Counted from the first letter of the stretch, positions 14,518 to 22,337 are shown. The stretch is 28,401 nt of DNA from Bacillota bacterium (GCA_023428265.1 JAEYYW010000180.1:1-28401); one strand, 5' to 3'. Made by a program: numbers and translations. The notes: generated by a model from the letters alone, not told the origin.

Positions 14518-15788
14518 TAGCGACAGCAGCAGCTCTCTGATTTGATTCAGCCTGCCCTTCACTTTCCTTGCCCGGATGGCAACCACCAGGTTCTCAGGGC
14601 GGAAGATCTCGCGGCTGATCTCCATCAGCCGGTCTGCCGTGACGCCGAGGTAGAGGCCCTTGATCTGCTCAATGCTTTCCAGTTTGTCGTCCAGAATGAA
14701 ATTATGATAGGCCATGTTCCAGTTCAGGTCGTCCGGGTCGTCCAACGTATAGGCATAATTGTCGGAATATTTAGGGCGGTGCAGCGCCAGCTCCTGCTCG
14801 GTGATGTGTTCCTTGGCAGATCGGAACACATTCACGGCGACCTTCAGCGACTCCTCCAGCTTGCTTAACATGACATTATACTTGACATAGCAGGTGCCGA
14901 TGTTGCGGTACTGCTCCAGATAGGCCGAATGGCTGTAGATGAGCCCCCTGTCTTCCGACAGGGCCATGGTCATGCGGCTGAGCATGCCCCGGAAAAGCAA
15001 CTCATCCAGCAGGTTGATTTCTGCCATCGTGTATCGGCTGTAGTCCGCGTCAAAGGAGATCAGCACCTCGGGCATGTCTTTGCGGTCTTGCCCGGCCACC
15101 AGGCAATCCCTGCTCTGAAAGCCCGGCGGCACCGGCGCGATGTTGCCGCGCTCCCCCGCGCCCCGGCCGATGGCGTATCCCCCCGCCCGCTCCACAAGGC
15201 GCATCAGGTTGTCGCCGCTGAAGCTGCCGGTCACATACAGGCAAAGGTTGTCTGCCTGGAAAGACTGGGCCCATGCCGCCCGGAGAGCCTCCAGGCCCAG
15301 GGCCGCACACCGGTCACAGTGCCGGAAATGGGCCGGGACAGCGACGTGTCACCCCACACGAGGGTGCCGGTAAAATGGTCAAACGATTTCAGAGGGTCAT
15401 CCTCCCGGATCTCGTTCTGCACCCGGCGGCGCTCCACGGCCACATCGCGCGCGCTCACCGACAGCGGCGACAGCAGGCGCACAATGAGCTCCGCGCAGCC
15501 ATCAAAATGGCAGCTGGCCGCAGAGATTGTAAACTCCATAAACTCCTTATAGGTGCAGGCGTCAAAGGTGGCCCCCATTGCCGCCAGCCGCTCATACAGC
15601 TCCCTCTGGGGCATGCCGCCGAGGTTGCGAAACAGTACATGCTCCAGAAAGTGTGTGACGCCTGTTTCCTCCGGGCGCTCATACAGCACGCCCGCGCGCA
15701 CATAAAGGCCGATTGTGAACGTGTGAAGGTGGGGTTGGCAGTAAGAATAAACGGGGACGCCGTTGGCGGCGGTGTGAAGACGCTGCAT
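14515..15788 (-). pseudogene. M16-family zinc peptidase, frameshifted
   Basis: Read across one frameshift, this is a protein of about 420 residues, the usual M16 length. The first part (from ATG 15788, after GGAG) carries the inverted zinc motif HFLEH (H46-H50 from that start), with the distal Glu in VQNEIRE about 77 residues on. The frame breaks at 15304-15312, after SRPISGTVTG: two extra bases or one missing. The next frame then continues with AALGLEALRAAW and the M16 C-terminal domain, including SRMTMALSEDRGLIYS. All key residues survive, so the shift is recent or a sequencing error. A minus-strand TATAAT at 15817-15822 is a likely -10. Confidence 0.8.
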
Positions 15789-15892
15789 TGGATGCTCCGA
15801 TTGGTGATGATGCCTCATTATACCGCAGAACGCCGCCACGGAAAAGCAGACAGACGGGAATCACTTGTTAACCATTTTGTTACCAAATGTTC

Positions 15893-15921
15893 TTGACATG
15901 GTTTCCCAGCACGGATATAAT
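15893..15921 (+). promoter_or_regulatory. Consensus promoter of the blaI-blaR unit
   Basis: TTGACA (15893-15898), 17 nt, then TATAAT (15916-15921), both perfect. Such a strong core fits a unit held down by a repressor. Confidence 0.92.
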
Positions 15922-15924
15922 TCT

Positions 15925-15942
15925 GGTAACCAACAGATTACC
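15925..15942 (+). promoter_or_regulatory. Candidate operator dyad at the blaI start site
   Basis: GGTAAC and GATTACC form a near-perfect inverted repeat across the likely transcription start. Related GTTAACC (15867-15873) and GTTACC (15879-15884) lie just upstream of the -35. This placement suits self-repression by the BlaI-like protein. The sequence is not the classic TACA/TGTA BlaI box, so the link is inferred. Confidence 0.5.
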
Positions 15943-15955
15943 GAGGTGAACCGGC

Positions 15956-16357
15956 ATGGCCGATCCGCAAATCCATCTATCCGATAACGAGTGGCGCATC
16001 ATGCAGGTGCTGTGGGACAGTGCCCCGCGCACGCTCAGACAGATCTGTGACGCCGTGCGCAATGACGCCGGCTGGTCCAAGCACGCGGTGATCTCATTTT
16101 TAAAGCGCTTGCAGGCAAAAGGCGCGCTGCGTGTGGAGGAGCGGGAGCCCACACGGCTGTATTACCCGCTGATTGAGGAGCAGGACGCATTGGGCCGCGA
16201 GACCCGGTCACTGCTGGACCGGGTGTATCGCGGCGATGTGGCGCTGATGGTGCAAAACGCTGTGAACCAGAAAGACATCACCAAGCAGGATATCGAGGAG
16301 TTGATGGATATCCTGCGCCAGGCGAAAGGCAGGGATCAGGATGGCGGCAATTCTTGA
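15956..16357 (+). CDS. BlaI/MecI-family transcriptional repressor
   Basis: A 133-residue winged-helix protein. It opens with the family-typical LSDNEWRIMQVLWDSAPRT, then KHAVISFLKRLQAKGAL for the recognition helix region and a wing ending in RLYYPLIEE. The C-terminal helices form the dimer and protease-cleavage region. BlaI-type repressors block their own operon until the partner M56 protease triggers their cleavage. It overlaps the BlaR1-like gene by 17 nt, so the two are coupled. A GAGGTGA box precedes the ATG. Confidence 0.92.
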   Translation: MADPQIHLSDNEWRIMQVLWDSAPRTLRQICDAVRNDAGWSKHAVISFLKRLQAKGALRVEEREPTRLYYPLIEEQDALGRETRSLLDRVYRGDVALMVQNAVNQKDITKQDIEELMDILRQAKGRDQDGGNS

Positions 16358-18170
16358 GTTGCTCTGGGCTGCCGCGGTGCAGTCCTCAGTGCTTTTCGCG
16401 GCGATCTGGCTGATGCGCCTGGCCCTGAAGGGCCGTGTGAACCCCAGGCTGCAATACGCGCTGTGGAGCCTCATGCTGCTCCGGTTGCTGCTGCCGCTGG
16501 GTGTGCAAAGCCCCCTGAGCGTGATGAACGCCGTGGAACCGGCCACTGAAATTGTGCGGCAGTTCACCGCGCCCAGCCTCCCCGGCACCTCTCCGGCGCT
16601 GCTGCAGGGCGCTCCCGACACTCCGGCGGGGGCTGTTTTGCCGGGGCTGCCGCACCTGCTTATCGGCTTGTGGATCACCGGTATGGCCGTTGTGGCTGTG
16701 TGGATGGTTGTGACAAACCTGAAGTTTCGCAGGCTTGCCATGCGGGGCGCGAAGACGCTGCGCCACACCAGAGAGCACCAGCGCGCCCTGCTCCGGTGCG
16801 GCATCCGCCGGAGCATCCCGCTGTATGTCACTAAAGGCGTGCCATCGCCTTGCCTGGTGGGCCTGCTGCGGCCAATGGTGCTTCTGACGCCGGAGTCGGC
16901 GGCGCTGCCGGGCAGGCTGCACCACATCCTGCTTCATGAGCTGTGCCACCTGCGGCAGCGGGACAACTGGATCGCCCTGCTACGCAACATCGTTTGCGTG
17001 ATCCATTGGTATAACCCGTTGGTGTGGATCGCCGCCCGCCTGAGCCGCCAGGACTGCGAGCTGGCCTGCGATGCCGCCGTGCTGCAGCTGCTGGCCCGGG
17101 GCGAGGAGCTGGTCTATGGTGAGACGCTGGTCAGGCTGATCCGCAGCCGGGCCACCACCGGCACCACGCAATTGGCCACGACAATGGCCGCAGGCAAGCG
17201 GGAAATGAAGGAACGCCTCAACATGATCGTGCGGCAGCCCCGCACCGTGGCACTGGCCGCGGCCGCAACCGTAGTTTTATCCGCGGTGCTGGCGGCAACG
17301 GCCTGCACTGGCGCGGTGAAGGAGGAAGACGCTCTCGCCGCTCCGCCGGCCGTTTCGCCTTCGGGCCAGCCGGCACTTGAAAGCGCCGCACCATCGCCCT
17401 CGGCTGCGCCAAGCACTGCCCAGCCCACGGCAACAGAGACATCGGGGCTGCAGGATGTGCCGACCGGGCTGCCCGCCCAGGGGCAGGACGGCCTGGCAGA
17501 AGGTGACACGCTCCTCTGGCAGCAGGGCGGCTGGGCCTATGTGCTGCGATCCCGGGAGGGTGAGGAAATCCTCAGCGACGGGAAACTCGCGACGCCGGGA
17601 GAACGGGTTGGCAGGCTACTGCGGGTTCGAGCCGGCGAGCGGCAGGTGCTGGACGAGCTGGTGAATCTGGGAGGCGGACGGGCCACTGTGCTGCCCGCAG
17701 GAGACCGGATCATTTTCATCGGATTTGCAAGCACAAAGAAAACAGACCTCAAGGTAGACGGCGTGATCGTGAGCATCAATCTGGACGGCACCGGCAGAAC
17801 GGTGTTTGCGCCCAAAAGCCATGTGGCAGGCAACCTGTGTGTCGACAAGGGCTACCTTTATTACGAAGGCTGGACAAACGGTGGAGCTTTCCCCCGCCCG
17901 ATCAACCGACTGAACGCCGACCTGAAAAGCAACTACAAGATGGCCGATATTGAAGGCGCCTTCATCACAGCCCATCAGGGATATGCCTACTATGTGCACC
18001 GCAAGGGCAATCGGATTGATCGGCTCAAGCTGGACTGGAAGTCTGCGCCGGAACAATTTGCCACATGCGGCATCAGCGCCAATTTCACCGTCACGCAAAC
18101 CGGAGAAAACGAGTATCTCCTCACAGACACAAACGAGAACAAGGAACCTTATCAGCTGATCCTCCCATAA
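16341..18170 (+). CDS. BlaR1-like M56 sensor protease with non-standard extracellular domain
   Basis: 609 residues. The N-terminal part has membrane segments at about 5-27, 38-55 and 104-126, a cytoplasmic zinc-protease domain with HELCH (199-203) and ELACD (240-244), and a fourth segment at about 303-322 ending at a lipobox-like Cys (C322). An Ala/Pro/Ser/Thr linker (about 330-370) leads to an outer domain (about 385-609). That domain has repeated short strands such as GVIVSINLDGTGRTVF and GYLYYEGW, resembling DUF5050-type propeller repeats. No penicillin-binding SxxK/KTG pattern is visible. It probably senses an envelope signal other than a covalently bound beta-lactam. Confidence 0.88.
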   Translation: MAAILELLWAAAVQSSVLFAAIWLMRLALKGRVNPRLQYALWSLMLLRLLLPLGVQSPLSVMNAVEPATEIVRQFTAPSLPGTSPALLQGAPDTPAGAVLPGLPHLLIGLWITGMAVVAVWMVVTNLKFRRLAMRGAKTLRHTREHQRALLRCGIRRSIPLYVTKGVPSPCLVGLLRPMVLLTPESAALPGRLHHILLHELCHLRQRDNWIALLRNIVCVIHWYNPLVWIAARLSRQDCELACDAAVLQLLARGEELVYGETLVRLIRSRATTGTTQLATTMAAGKREMKERLNMIVRQPRTVALAAAATVVLSAVLAATACTGAVKEEDALAAPPAVSPSGQPALESAAPSPSAAPSTAQPTATETSGLQDVPTGLPAQGQDGLAEGDTLLWQQGGWAYVLRSREGEEILSDGKLATPGERVGRLLRVRAGERQVLDELVNLGGGRATVLPAGDRIIFIGFASTKKTDLKVDGVIVSINLDGTGRTVFAPKSHVAGNLCVDKGYLYYEGWTNGGAFPRPINRLNADLKSNYKMADIEGAFITAHQGYAYYVHRKGNRIDRLKLDWKSAPEQFATCGISANFTVTQTGENEYLLTDTNENKEPYQLILP

Positions 18171-18185
18171 CAAAACCGGACCTCA

Positions 18186-18229
18186 CAAGGGGAGCGAAAC
18201 CCGCCCCCTTGGGTTTCCATACCCTTTTT
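18186..18229 (+). repeat. Overlapping alternative hairpins before the L,D-transpeptidase
   Basis: Three pairings compete: CAAGGGG (18186-18192) with CCCCTTG (18205-18211); GAAACCC (18196-18202) with GGGTTTC (18211-18217); and GGGT (18211-18214) with ACCC (18221-18224), which is followed by five T. The last could be a weak terminator controlled by the others, or chance. Confidence 0.35.
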
Positions 18230-18244
18230 CAGGAAAGGATGCCG

Positions 18245-19210
18245 ATGATGAGTAAAGCATACAGGGTGATCATTGCCATATTCCTCACCGCAACGCTCCT
18301 GACCGGATGCGGCGGGGAGCTGAAGACCGATCCGGCGGCCACGAAGAAAGTGGAGACACCGGCCGCCACATGGCGCATAGCCACCGCGCAGCCCACGGCA
18401 ACCGAAACCCCAGCCACGGCTACGGCGGTGCCGCCTCCCACGCCCTCCCCTTCGCCATCAGCGAAAACCGGCAGCAAAAATGAAATCGTGATGTATGTGA
18501 CCCTGGAGCAATATGGGTCCACGCTGACAGTGCGAGCCGGGCCATCTGCAAAGGCCGAGGCCGCGGGCTCGCTCAACCACCGTGACGCGGTGACAGTGCT
18601 GGGCATCACCGGCGGCTGGGCAAAAATCCTGCACAACGGGCAGGAACGGTATGTCAAGGCAGATTACCTGGCTCTGGCCAAACCCCCCGCGCAGAAAAAA
18701 ACCAAGGCTACCCCCGGCAAGGCAGCCAACCCCACCCCCTCCGGCATACGGTCGCCGCTGATCAAGATATACAAATCACGGCGCGTTCTGGAGCTCTGGG
18801 ATGGCAAAAAGCAGGCGGGCACTTACCCGATGGCGCTGGGATGGGAGCCGAAAGGCCATAAGAAGCAGGAAGGCGACGGGCGTACGCCGGAGGGCGAATA
18901 CTATGTGTGCACACGAAACGCAGCCAGCAGTTACTACAAGTCTCTGGGCGTATCCTATCCCGGCAAGCAGGATGCGGATAAGGGGTATGAAGCGGGACTG
19001 ATCACCGCCTCGGAGCGGGACACCATCAAGCAGGCTATCAGCGACAGGGCCTGCCCGCCCTGGAACACGGCGCTGGGCGGCGCGATCATGATCCACGGCG
19101 GCGGCAGCGGCAATGACTGGACCGCCGGCTGCATCGCAGTGGAAAACGAGGTGATGGACATCCTGTGGGAATGCTGCAAGAACGGGACAAAGATCCTGAT
19201 CTATCCGTAA
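18245..19210 (+). CDS. Lipoprotein L,D-transpeptidase with SH3 domain
   Basis: About 321 residues. A lipoprotein signal ends at LLTGC (C22), followed by a Thr/Pro/Ala-rich spacer (about 30-78), a bacterial SH3 domain (about 82-144) and a YkuD catalytic domain (about 170-321). The active site reads IMIHGGGSGNDWTAGC, with H284 and nucleophile C296; TAGC in place of SHGC is seen in the YafK-like branch. It should form or edit 3-3 peptidoglycan cross-links or attach proteins outside the membrane. ATG 18245 lies 6 nt after AGGAAAGG, better than the in-frame ATG at 18239. It follows the BlaR1-like gene by 74 nt and is probably in its regulon. Confidence 0.88.
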   Translation: MMSKAYRVIIAIFLTATLLTGCGGELKTDPAATKKVETPAATWRIATAQPTATETPATATAVPPPTPSPSPSAKTGSKNEIVMYVTLEQYGSTLTVRAGPSAKAEAAGSLNHRDAVTVLGITGGWAKILHNGQERYVKADYLALAKPPAQKKTKATPGKAANPTPSGIRSPLIKIYKSRRVLELWDGKKQAGTYPMALGWEPKGHKKQEGDGRTPEGEYYVCTRNAASSYYKSLGVSYPGKQDADKGYEAGLITASERDTIKQAISDRACPPWNTALGGAIMIHGGGSGNDWTAGCIAVENEVMDILWECCKNGTKILIYP

Positions 19211-19223
19211 TCCCTGGCGCCCC

Positions 19224-19252
19224 TTGCCAACCCAAGGCGCTTGGGGTAGGAT
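19224..19252 (+). promoter_or_regulatory. Candidate promoter with internal dyad, aldo/keto reductase
   Basis: TTGCCA (19224-19229), 17 nt, then TAGGAT (19247-19252). The spacer holds a perfect dyad, CCCAAG-GCG-CTTGGG (19231-19245), which could be an operator or the 3' hairpin of the preceding gene. Confidence 0.45.
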
Positions 19253-19283
19253 ATGCTCATCAACAGTCGGAGGGATCAGGCCA

Positions 19284-20201
19284 ATGAGAAAGATTCGGAT
19301 CGGCAAGGGCGAGTTTACGGCCAGTGAGATTTCACTGGGCTGCATGCGCATCTCCGGCATGGGGGAAAAGGAAGCGGCTCACCTCATCGCCACGGCTCTG
19401 GAGCAGGGCATTGACTTTTTTGACCATGCCGATATCTATGGCGGCGGCAAGTCGGAGGAAGTGTTTGCAGGCGTGCTGAAGAACATGGCCGGCGTGCGCG
19501 ATAAAATCTTCATCCAATCCAAGTGCGGCATCCGCAAAGGGTGTTTTGACTTCTCCAGGGAGCATATCCTGCATTCGGTGGACGGCATCCTGCGCCGCCT
19601 TGAGACCGATTATCTGGACGTGCTACTGCTGCACCGGCCCGACGCGCTGGTGGAACCGGAAGAAGTAGCTGAGGCATTCTCCGCGCTGCACGCTTGCGGC
19701 AAGGTGCGCCACTTCGGCGTGAGCAACCAGAACCCCGGCCAGATCGAGCTTCTGAGCAAATATCTGGGCCAGCGCCTGATCATCAACCAGTTGCAGCTTT
19801 CCATCACCAACACCGGTATGATCGACGCGGGCCTCAATGTGAACATGCAGATTGACCGGTCCGTCAACCGTGACGGCGGCATCCTGGACTATTGCCGCTT
19901 GAAAGACATCACGATCCAGCCCTGGTCCCCGTTCCAATACGGCTTCTTTGAAGGGGTGTTCCTGGGCAGCCCCAAATATCCGGAGCTGAACGCCAAGATC
20001 AATGAACTGGCGGAAAAGTATGATGTGCCCGATACGGCAATTGCCACGGCATGGCTGCTGCGGCACCCGGCGAAAATGCAGCCCATTGTGGGCACGACCA
20101 ACGCCGAGCGCCTGAAGGATATCTGCAAGGCATCCACCATTGAGCTCACGCGGCAGGAGTGGTATGCCATTTATCTGGCAGCGGGGAACAAACTGCCGTA
20201 A
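19284..20201 (+). CDS. Aldo/keto reductase
   Basis: A 305-residue NADPH-dependent TIM-barrel oxidoreductase. The catalytic tetrad is complete: D47 and Y52 in FDHADIYGGG, K80 in IFIQSK, and H117 in VLLLHRPD. Substrate binding is less certain. The C-terminal IVGTTNAERLKDI is the cofactor phosphate-binding region. It resembles the YdhF branch. A longer open frame starts at 19224, but ATG 19284 follows GGAGGG and gives the typical N-terminus. A single-gene unit ending in the terminator at 20.33 kb. Confidence 0.92.
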   Translation: MRKIRIGKGEFTASEISLGCMRISGMGEKEAAHLIATALEQGIDFFDHADIYGGGKSEEVFAGVLKNMAGVRDKIFIQSKCGIRKGCFDFSREHILHSVDGILRRLETDYLDVLLLHRPDALVEPEEVAEAFSALHACGKVRHFGVSNQNPGQIELLSKYLGQRLIINQLQLSITNTGMIDAGLNVNMQIDRSVNRDGGILDYCRLKDITIQPWSPFQYGFFEGVFLGSPKYPELNAKINELAEKYDVPDTAIATAWLLRHPAKMQPIVGTTNAERLKDICKASTIELTRQEWYAIYLAAGNKLP

Positions 20202-20325
20202 GCGGCTCCTGGCCTCAGGCCACAAACGGCTTGAAGAATCTCGCGAGACAATGATTCAAACCAACTGAATCCACAACCATCTTACTGGGAAGCGAGCGGC
20301 GCATGAGCCGCCCCACCGAATGAGG
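20202..20325 (+). other. Structured 3' region or small RNA candidate
   Basis: No gene is seen. It contains the 10-bp palindrome TCTCGCGAGA (20239-20248), flanked by TTGAA and TTCAA that extend the pairing, and a second hairpin, GCGGC-GCATGA-GCCGC (20296-20311). A strong terminator follows. It may be the 3' untranslated region of the reductase or a separate RNA. Confidence 0.35.
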
Positions 20326-20359
20326 AAACTCCTGCCCGCCGGGCAGGAGTTTTGTGTTT
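20326..20359 (+). terminator. Strong intrinsic terminator
   Basis: AAACTCCTGCCC (20326-20337) pairs with GGGCAGGAGTTT (20341-20352) around a 3-nt loop, followed by a T-rich tail. Confidence 0.9.
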
Positions 20360-20374
20360 GCGATAAAGTGCCAC

Positions 20375-20403
20375 TTGTGAGATCAGGTGGTTTGTGTTAT
20401 ATC
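20375..20403 (+). promoter_or_regulatory. Promoter of the unknown lipoprotein gene
   Basis: TTGTGA (20375-20380), 17 nt, then TATATC (20398-20403). The palindrome at 20413-20426 lies at the expected transcription start. Confidence 0.55.
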
Positions 20404-20412
20404 TTTTATCGA

Positions 20413-20426
20413 TATTGATATCAATA
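20413..20426 (+). promoter_or_regulatory. 14-bp perfect palindrome, candidate operator
   Basis: TATTGATATCAATA reads the same on both strands and sits just downstream of the -10. This is a typical site for a dimeric repressor. The protein that binds it is unknown. Confidence 0.5.
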
Positions 20427-20436
20427 CAATGTGGTG

Positions 20437-21189
20437 ATGTGGTTGAAAAAGCTGGCTGTTTTGATATTGGCCTCTCTGTTGCTGGCTGGCTGCGGTGTGC
20501 CTGCCACGGCCCCCGAACCAACAGCCGCGCCTGCGGGCATGACTTTTGCTGAGCACATCGCGGAAATCGAGGGGCTGCCGGCAAGCGATGTGCAGGCAAT
20601 CTGGCGGTTTGACGACTCCTCACCGCCAGACACCCCCTCTCGCATTGTGTATCGGGAAGCGGACCTGGAGCGTCTGCTGGTAGCGCTGCAAGCGGTGCGG
20701 CTGACGGGCCCGTTGAATCGCAATCCCACTGCGGCGCCCGGTGATTACTGGAGCTACCGGGTCATCCTGTTCAGCGGTAGAATAATCGAGATCCATTTCA
20801 GCTCTGACCATTGCGTTTCCCAAGGCAGCAGCTTTGGCTATCAAAACAGCGCAGCGGTGCAGCAGGCGATGGATGAACTGGGAGAAGGCCCAAACTTACT
20901 GGCAAACGACGCCTTTGAAACAGTGGATCAGGTAACAATCACCACCACAGCCGGCAATCGCATCGTCACCGAACACAAGCAGATCGAACAATACATCCGC
21001 ATGTTCCATTGGATGACGATCACCGGCAGAAGCCGGGATGCGTTGGCCGGTGGGACTACCTATACGTTCCATCATAAACACGGTCAGGACACCGTATTGC
21101 GTTATCAGGGCAATCTGCTGGCTACGGCAGAGGGAGCATTTATAGTCAAACCAAATCCGAAATACCTTGTATCAGAAGAAGGTGGCTGA
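20437..21189 (+). CDS. Lipoprotein of unknown function
   Basis: About 250 residues with a lipoprotein signal, KKLAVLILASLLLAGC (C19 from the ATG), followed by a short Pro/Ala/Thr spacer. I do not recognise the mature part, which looks globular and largely beta. The start is uncertain: GTG 20431, ATG 20437 and TTG 20443 are all in frame, and none has a good Shine-Dalgarno box, so translation may be weak. It is preceded by a promoter and palindrome and followed by a terminator, so it forms its own unit. The spacer resembles those of the other lipoproteins here. Confidence 0.72.
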   Translation: MWLKKLAVLILASLLLAGCGVPATAPEPTAAPAGMTFAEHIAEIEGLPASDVQAIWRFDDSSPPDTPSRIVYREADLERLLVALQAVRLTGPLNRNPTAAPGDYWSYRVILFSGRIIEIHFSSDHCVSQGSSFGYQNSAAVQQAMDELGEGPNLLANDAFETVDQVTITTTAGNRIVTEHKQIEQYIRMFHWMTITGRSRDALAGGTTYTFHHKHGQDTVLRYQGNLLATAEGAFIVKPNPKYLVSEEGG

Positions 21190-21224
21190 CCTCCGGACGG
21201 CGAAGAACAACGTTTCCAAAAACT

Positions 21225-21261
21225 CAAATCCCCCGTTCTCCAGCGAAGAACGGGGGATTTG
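21225..21261. terminator. 15-bp perfect hairpin terminator between convergent genes
   Basis: Positions 21225-21239 pair perfectly with 21247-21261. The T-run is better on the minus strand (AGTTTTT), so it mainly serves the GyrI-like gene. Confidence 0.85.
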
Positions 21262-21269
21262 CTATTGCT

Positions 21270-21791
21270 TTATACCTTCTCGATATAATGGCAAACATCC
21301 AGTATGATGTTGCCCTTTTCATCAGGGGTGGTAAAACGCGGGCAGCCATACCGTTCAAAGAACCAACAAGCCCCCTGCCCGTCGGTGATGATCTTGAACC
21401 CTTCCTTGCTGCAGCTTTCGCTGCACTTGCCCTCCTGACCGTAAACTTCGCCATCCTTGCCATAAAGCCAGACCACGCCCAGGTCCGACGCCGGAAAATC
21501 ATGATGGCCATACCCCTCCGGCACTGCGGTGCCCTCCGGGCAGAACATGCCGATCCAGTATTCAAAGGGTTCGCCGTCCTTCCAGCGCATGAGCCCGATG
21601 TAGGCGTCGCTGTCTTCATAAAAGGACGTTCTGTCAAAGCTTTTCTCCAGCGGCTCAAACCAGTTGTTAGCAAACCAGGTTTCCCATTGCCGGCCAAAAC
21701 CGCCGCCGGCACCGTCTTCTTCTCCATACTTTTTGCCGATAAACCGCACTGCCGGGACAGACTGCCTGTACACCTTGATGACTTCTGCCAT
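21270..21791 (-). CDS. GyrI-like effector-binding domain protein
   Basis: A 173-residue stand-alone protein that looks like the GyrI/AraC effector-binding fold: an N-terminal strand with VPAVRFIGKKYG, a middle segment YIGLMRWKDGEPFEYWIGMF, and a C-terminal CWFFERYGCPRF block. Such proteins bind small hydrophobic or cationic compounds, and some hydrolyse them. There is no DNA-binding domain. GGAGGTG precedes the ATG. Its promoter faces and interlocks with that of the divergent VOC gene. Confidence 0.7.
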   Translation of the reverse strand: MAEVIKVYRQSVPAVRFIGKKYGEEDGAGGGFGRQWETWFANNWFEPLEKSFDRTSFYEDSDAYIGLMRWKDGEPFEYWIGMFCPEGTAVPEGYGHHDFPASDLGVVWLYGKDGEVYGQEGKCSESCSKEGFKIITDGQGACWFFERYGCPRFTTPDEKGNIILDVCHYIEKV

Positions 21792-21815
21792 GATCGCACC
21801 TCCGACTGCTTTTAG

Positions 21816-21844
21816 TTGACAGGAATATGCATGAATACGATAAT
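21816..21844 (+). promoter_or_regulatory. Promoter of the VOC gene
   Basis: TTGACA (21816-21821), 17 nt, then GATAAT (21839-21844). The predicted start at about 21851 falls inside the -10 of the opposing promoter. Confidence 0.8.
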
Positions 21845-21847
21845 GTC

Positions 21848-21876
21848 ATTATATAAGCACAGCGCAGCTTAAACAA
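21848..21876 (-). promoter_or_regulatory. Promoter of the GyrI-like gene
   Basis: Minus-strand TTGTTT (21871-21876), 17 nt, then TATAAT (21848-21853). Its predicted start at about 21841 lies within the -10 of the + strand promoter, so the two transcripts overlap at their 5' ends. Confidence 0.75.
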
Positions 21877-21902
21877 TGGCAAAGTGAGTCAGGAGGCATC
21901 AG

Positions 21903-22268
21903 ATGCAGGCATCGATCATTGGGTTTGCCTATGATTGCAGGAACGCAGACGCCCTGGCGGATTTCTACGCAAGCATGCTTGGCTGGAAAAAGACAATATC
22001 CGGCAACGGCTGGGCGGGCATCCACACCCCACAAGGCATCATTCTGGCGTTCCAGACGGTGGAGGAGTATGAGCCCCCTGTCTGGCCCTGGAAAGAAGGC
22101 GCGCAGCAGCAGATGGCGCACATCGATTTCAAAGTGGAAAACCTGGCCGAAGCCGTGGAGCATGCCTTGCACTGTGGCGCAAGGAAGTCTGACGCGCAAT
22201 ATTTTGAGACGTCCACCGTCATGTTTGATCCCGAAGGGCATCCGTTTTGTTTGTCCGTCGCGGAGTGA
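21903..22268 (+). CDS. VOC-family (glyoxalase/bleomycin-resistance fold) protein
   Basis: 121 residues with the paired beta-alpha-beta-beta-beta modules of the vicinal oxygen chelate fold. It opens IIGFAYDCRNADALADFYASML and has AHIDFKVENLAEAVEHAL at the start of the second module and a C-terminal FDPEGHPFCL. The His in AHIDF is a typical metal-ligand position. Members are glyoxalases, dioxygenases or antibiotic-binding proteins; the substrate is unknown. AGGAGG precedes the ATG. It is divergent from a GyrI-like gene, another small-molecule-binding fold. Confidence 0.85.
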   Translation: MQASIIGFAYDCRNADALADFYASMLGWKKTISGNGWAGIHTPQGIILAFQTVEEYEPPVWPWKEGAQQQMAHIDFKVENLAEAVEHALHCGARKSDAQYFETSTVMFDPEGHPFCLSVAE

Positions 22269-22306
22269 AAGGCCAAGGCTCGCAGCCAAAAGCATGCAGG
22301 GTTATC

Positions 22307-22337
22307 AACCACCGGTTCAGCCGGTGGTTTTGCTTTT
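22307..22337 (+). terminator. Intrinsic terminator after the VOC gene
   Basis: AACCACCGG (22307-22315) pairs with CCGGTGGTT (22321-22329), followed by TTGCTTTT. Confidence 0.88.

Noticed and set aside
20202..20352. Possible cobalamin-type riboswitch
   Set aside because: GGGAAG and hairpins are present, but no B12 box, and the promoter of the next gene lies after the terminator.
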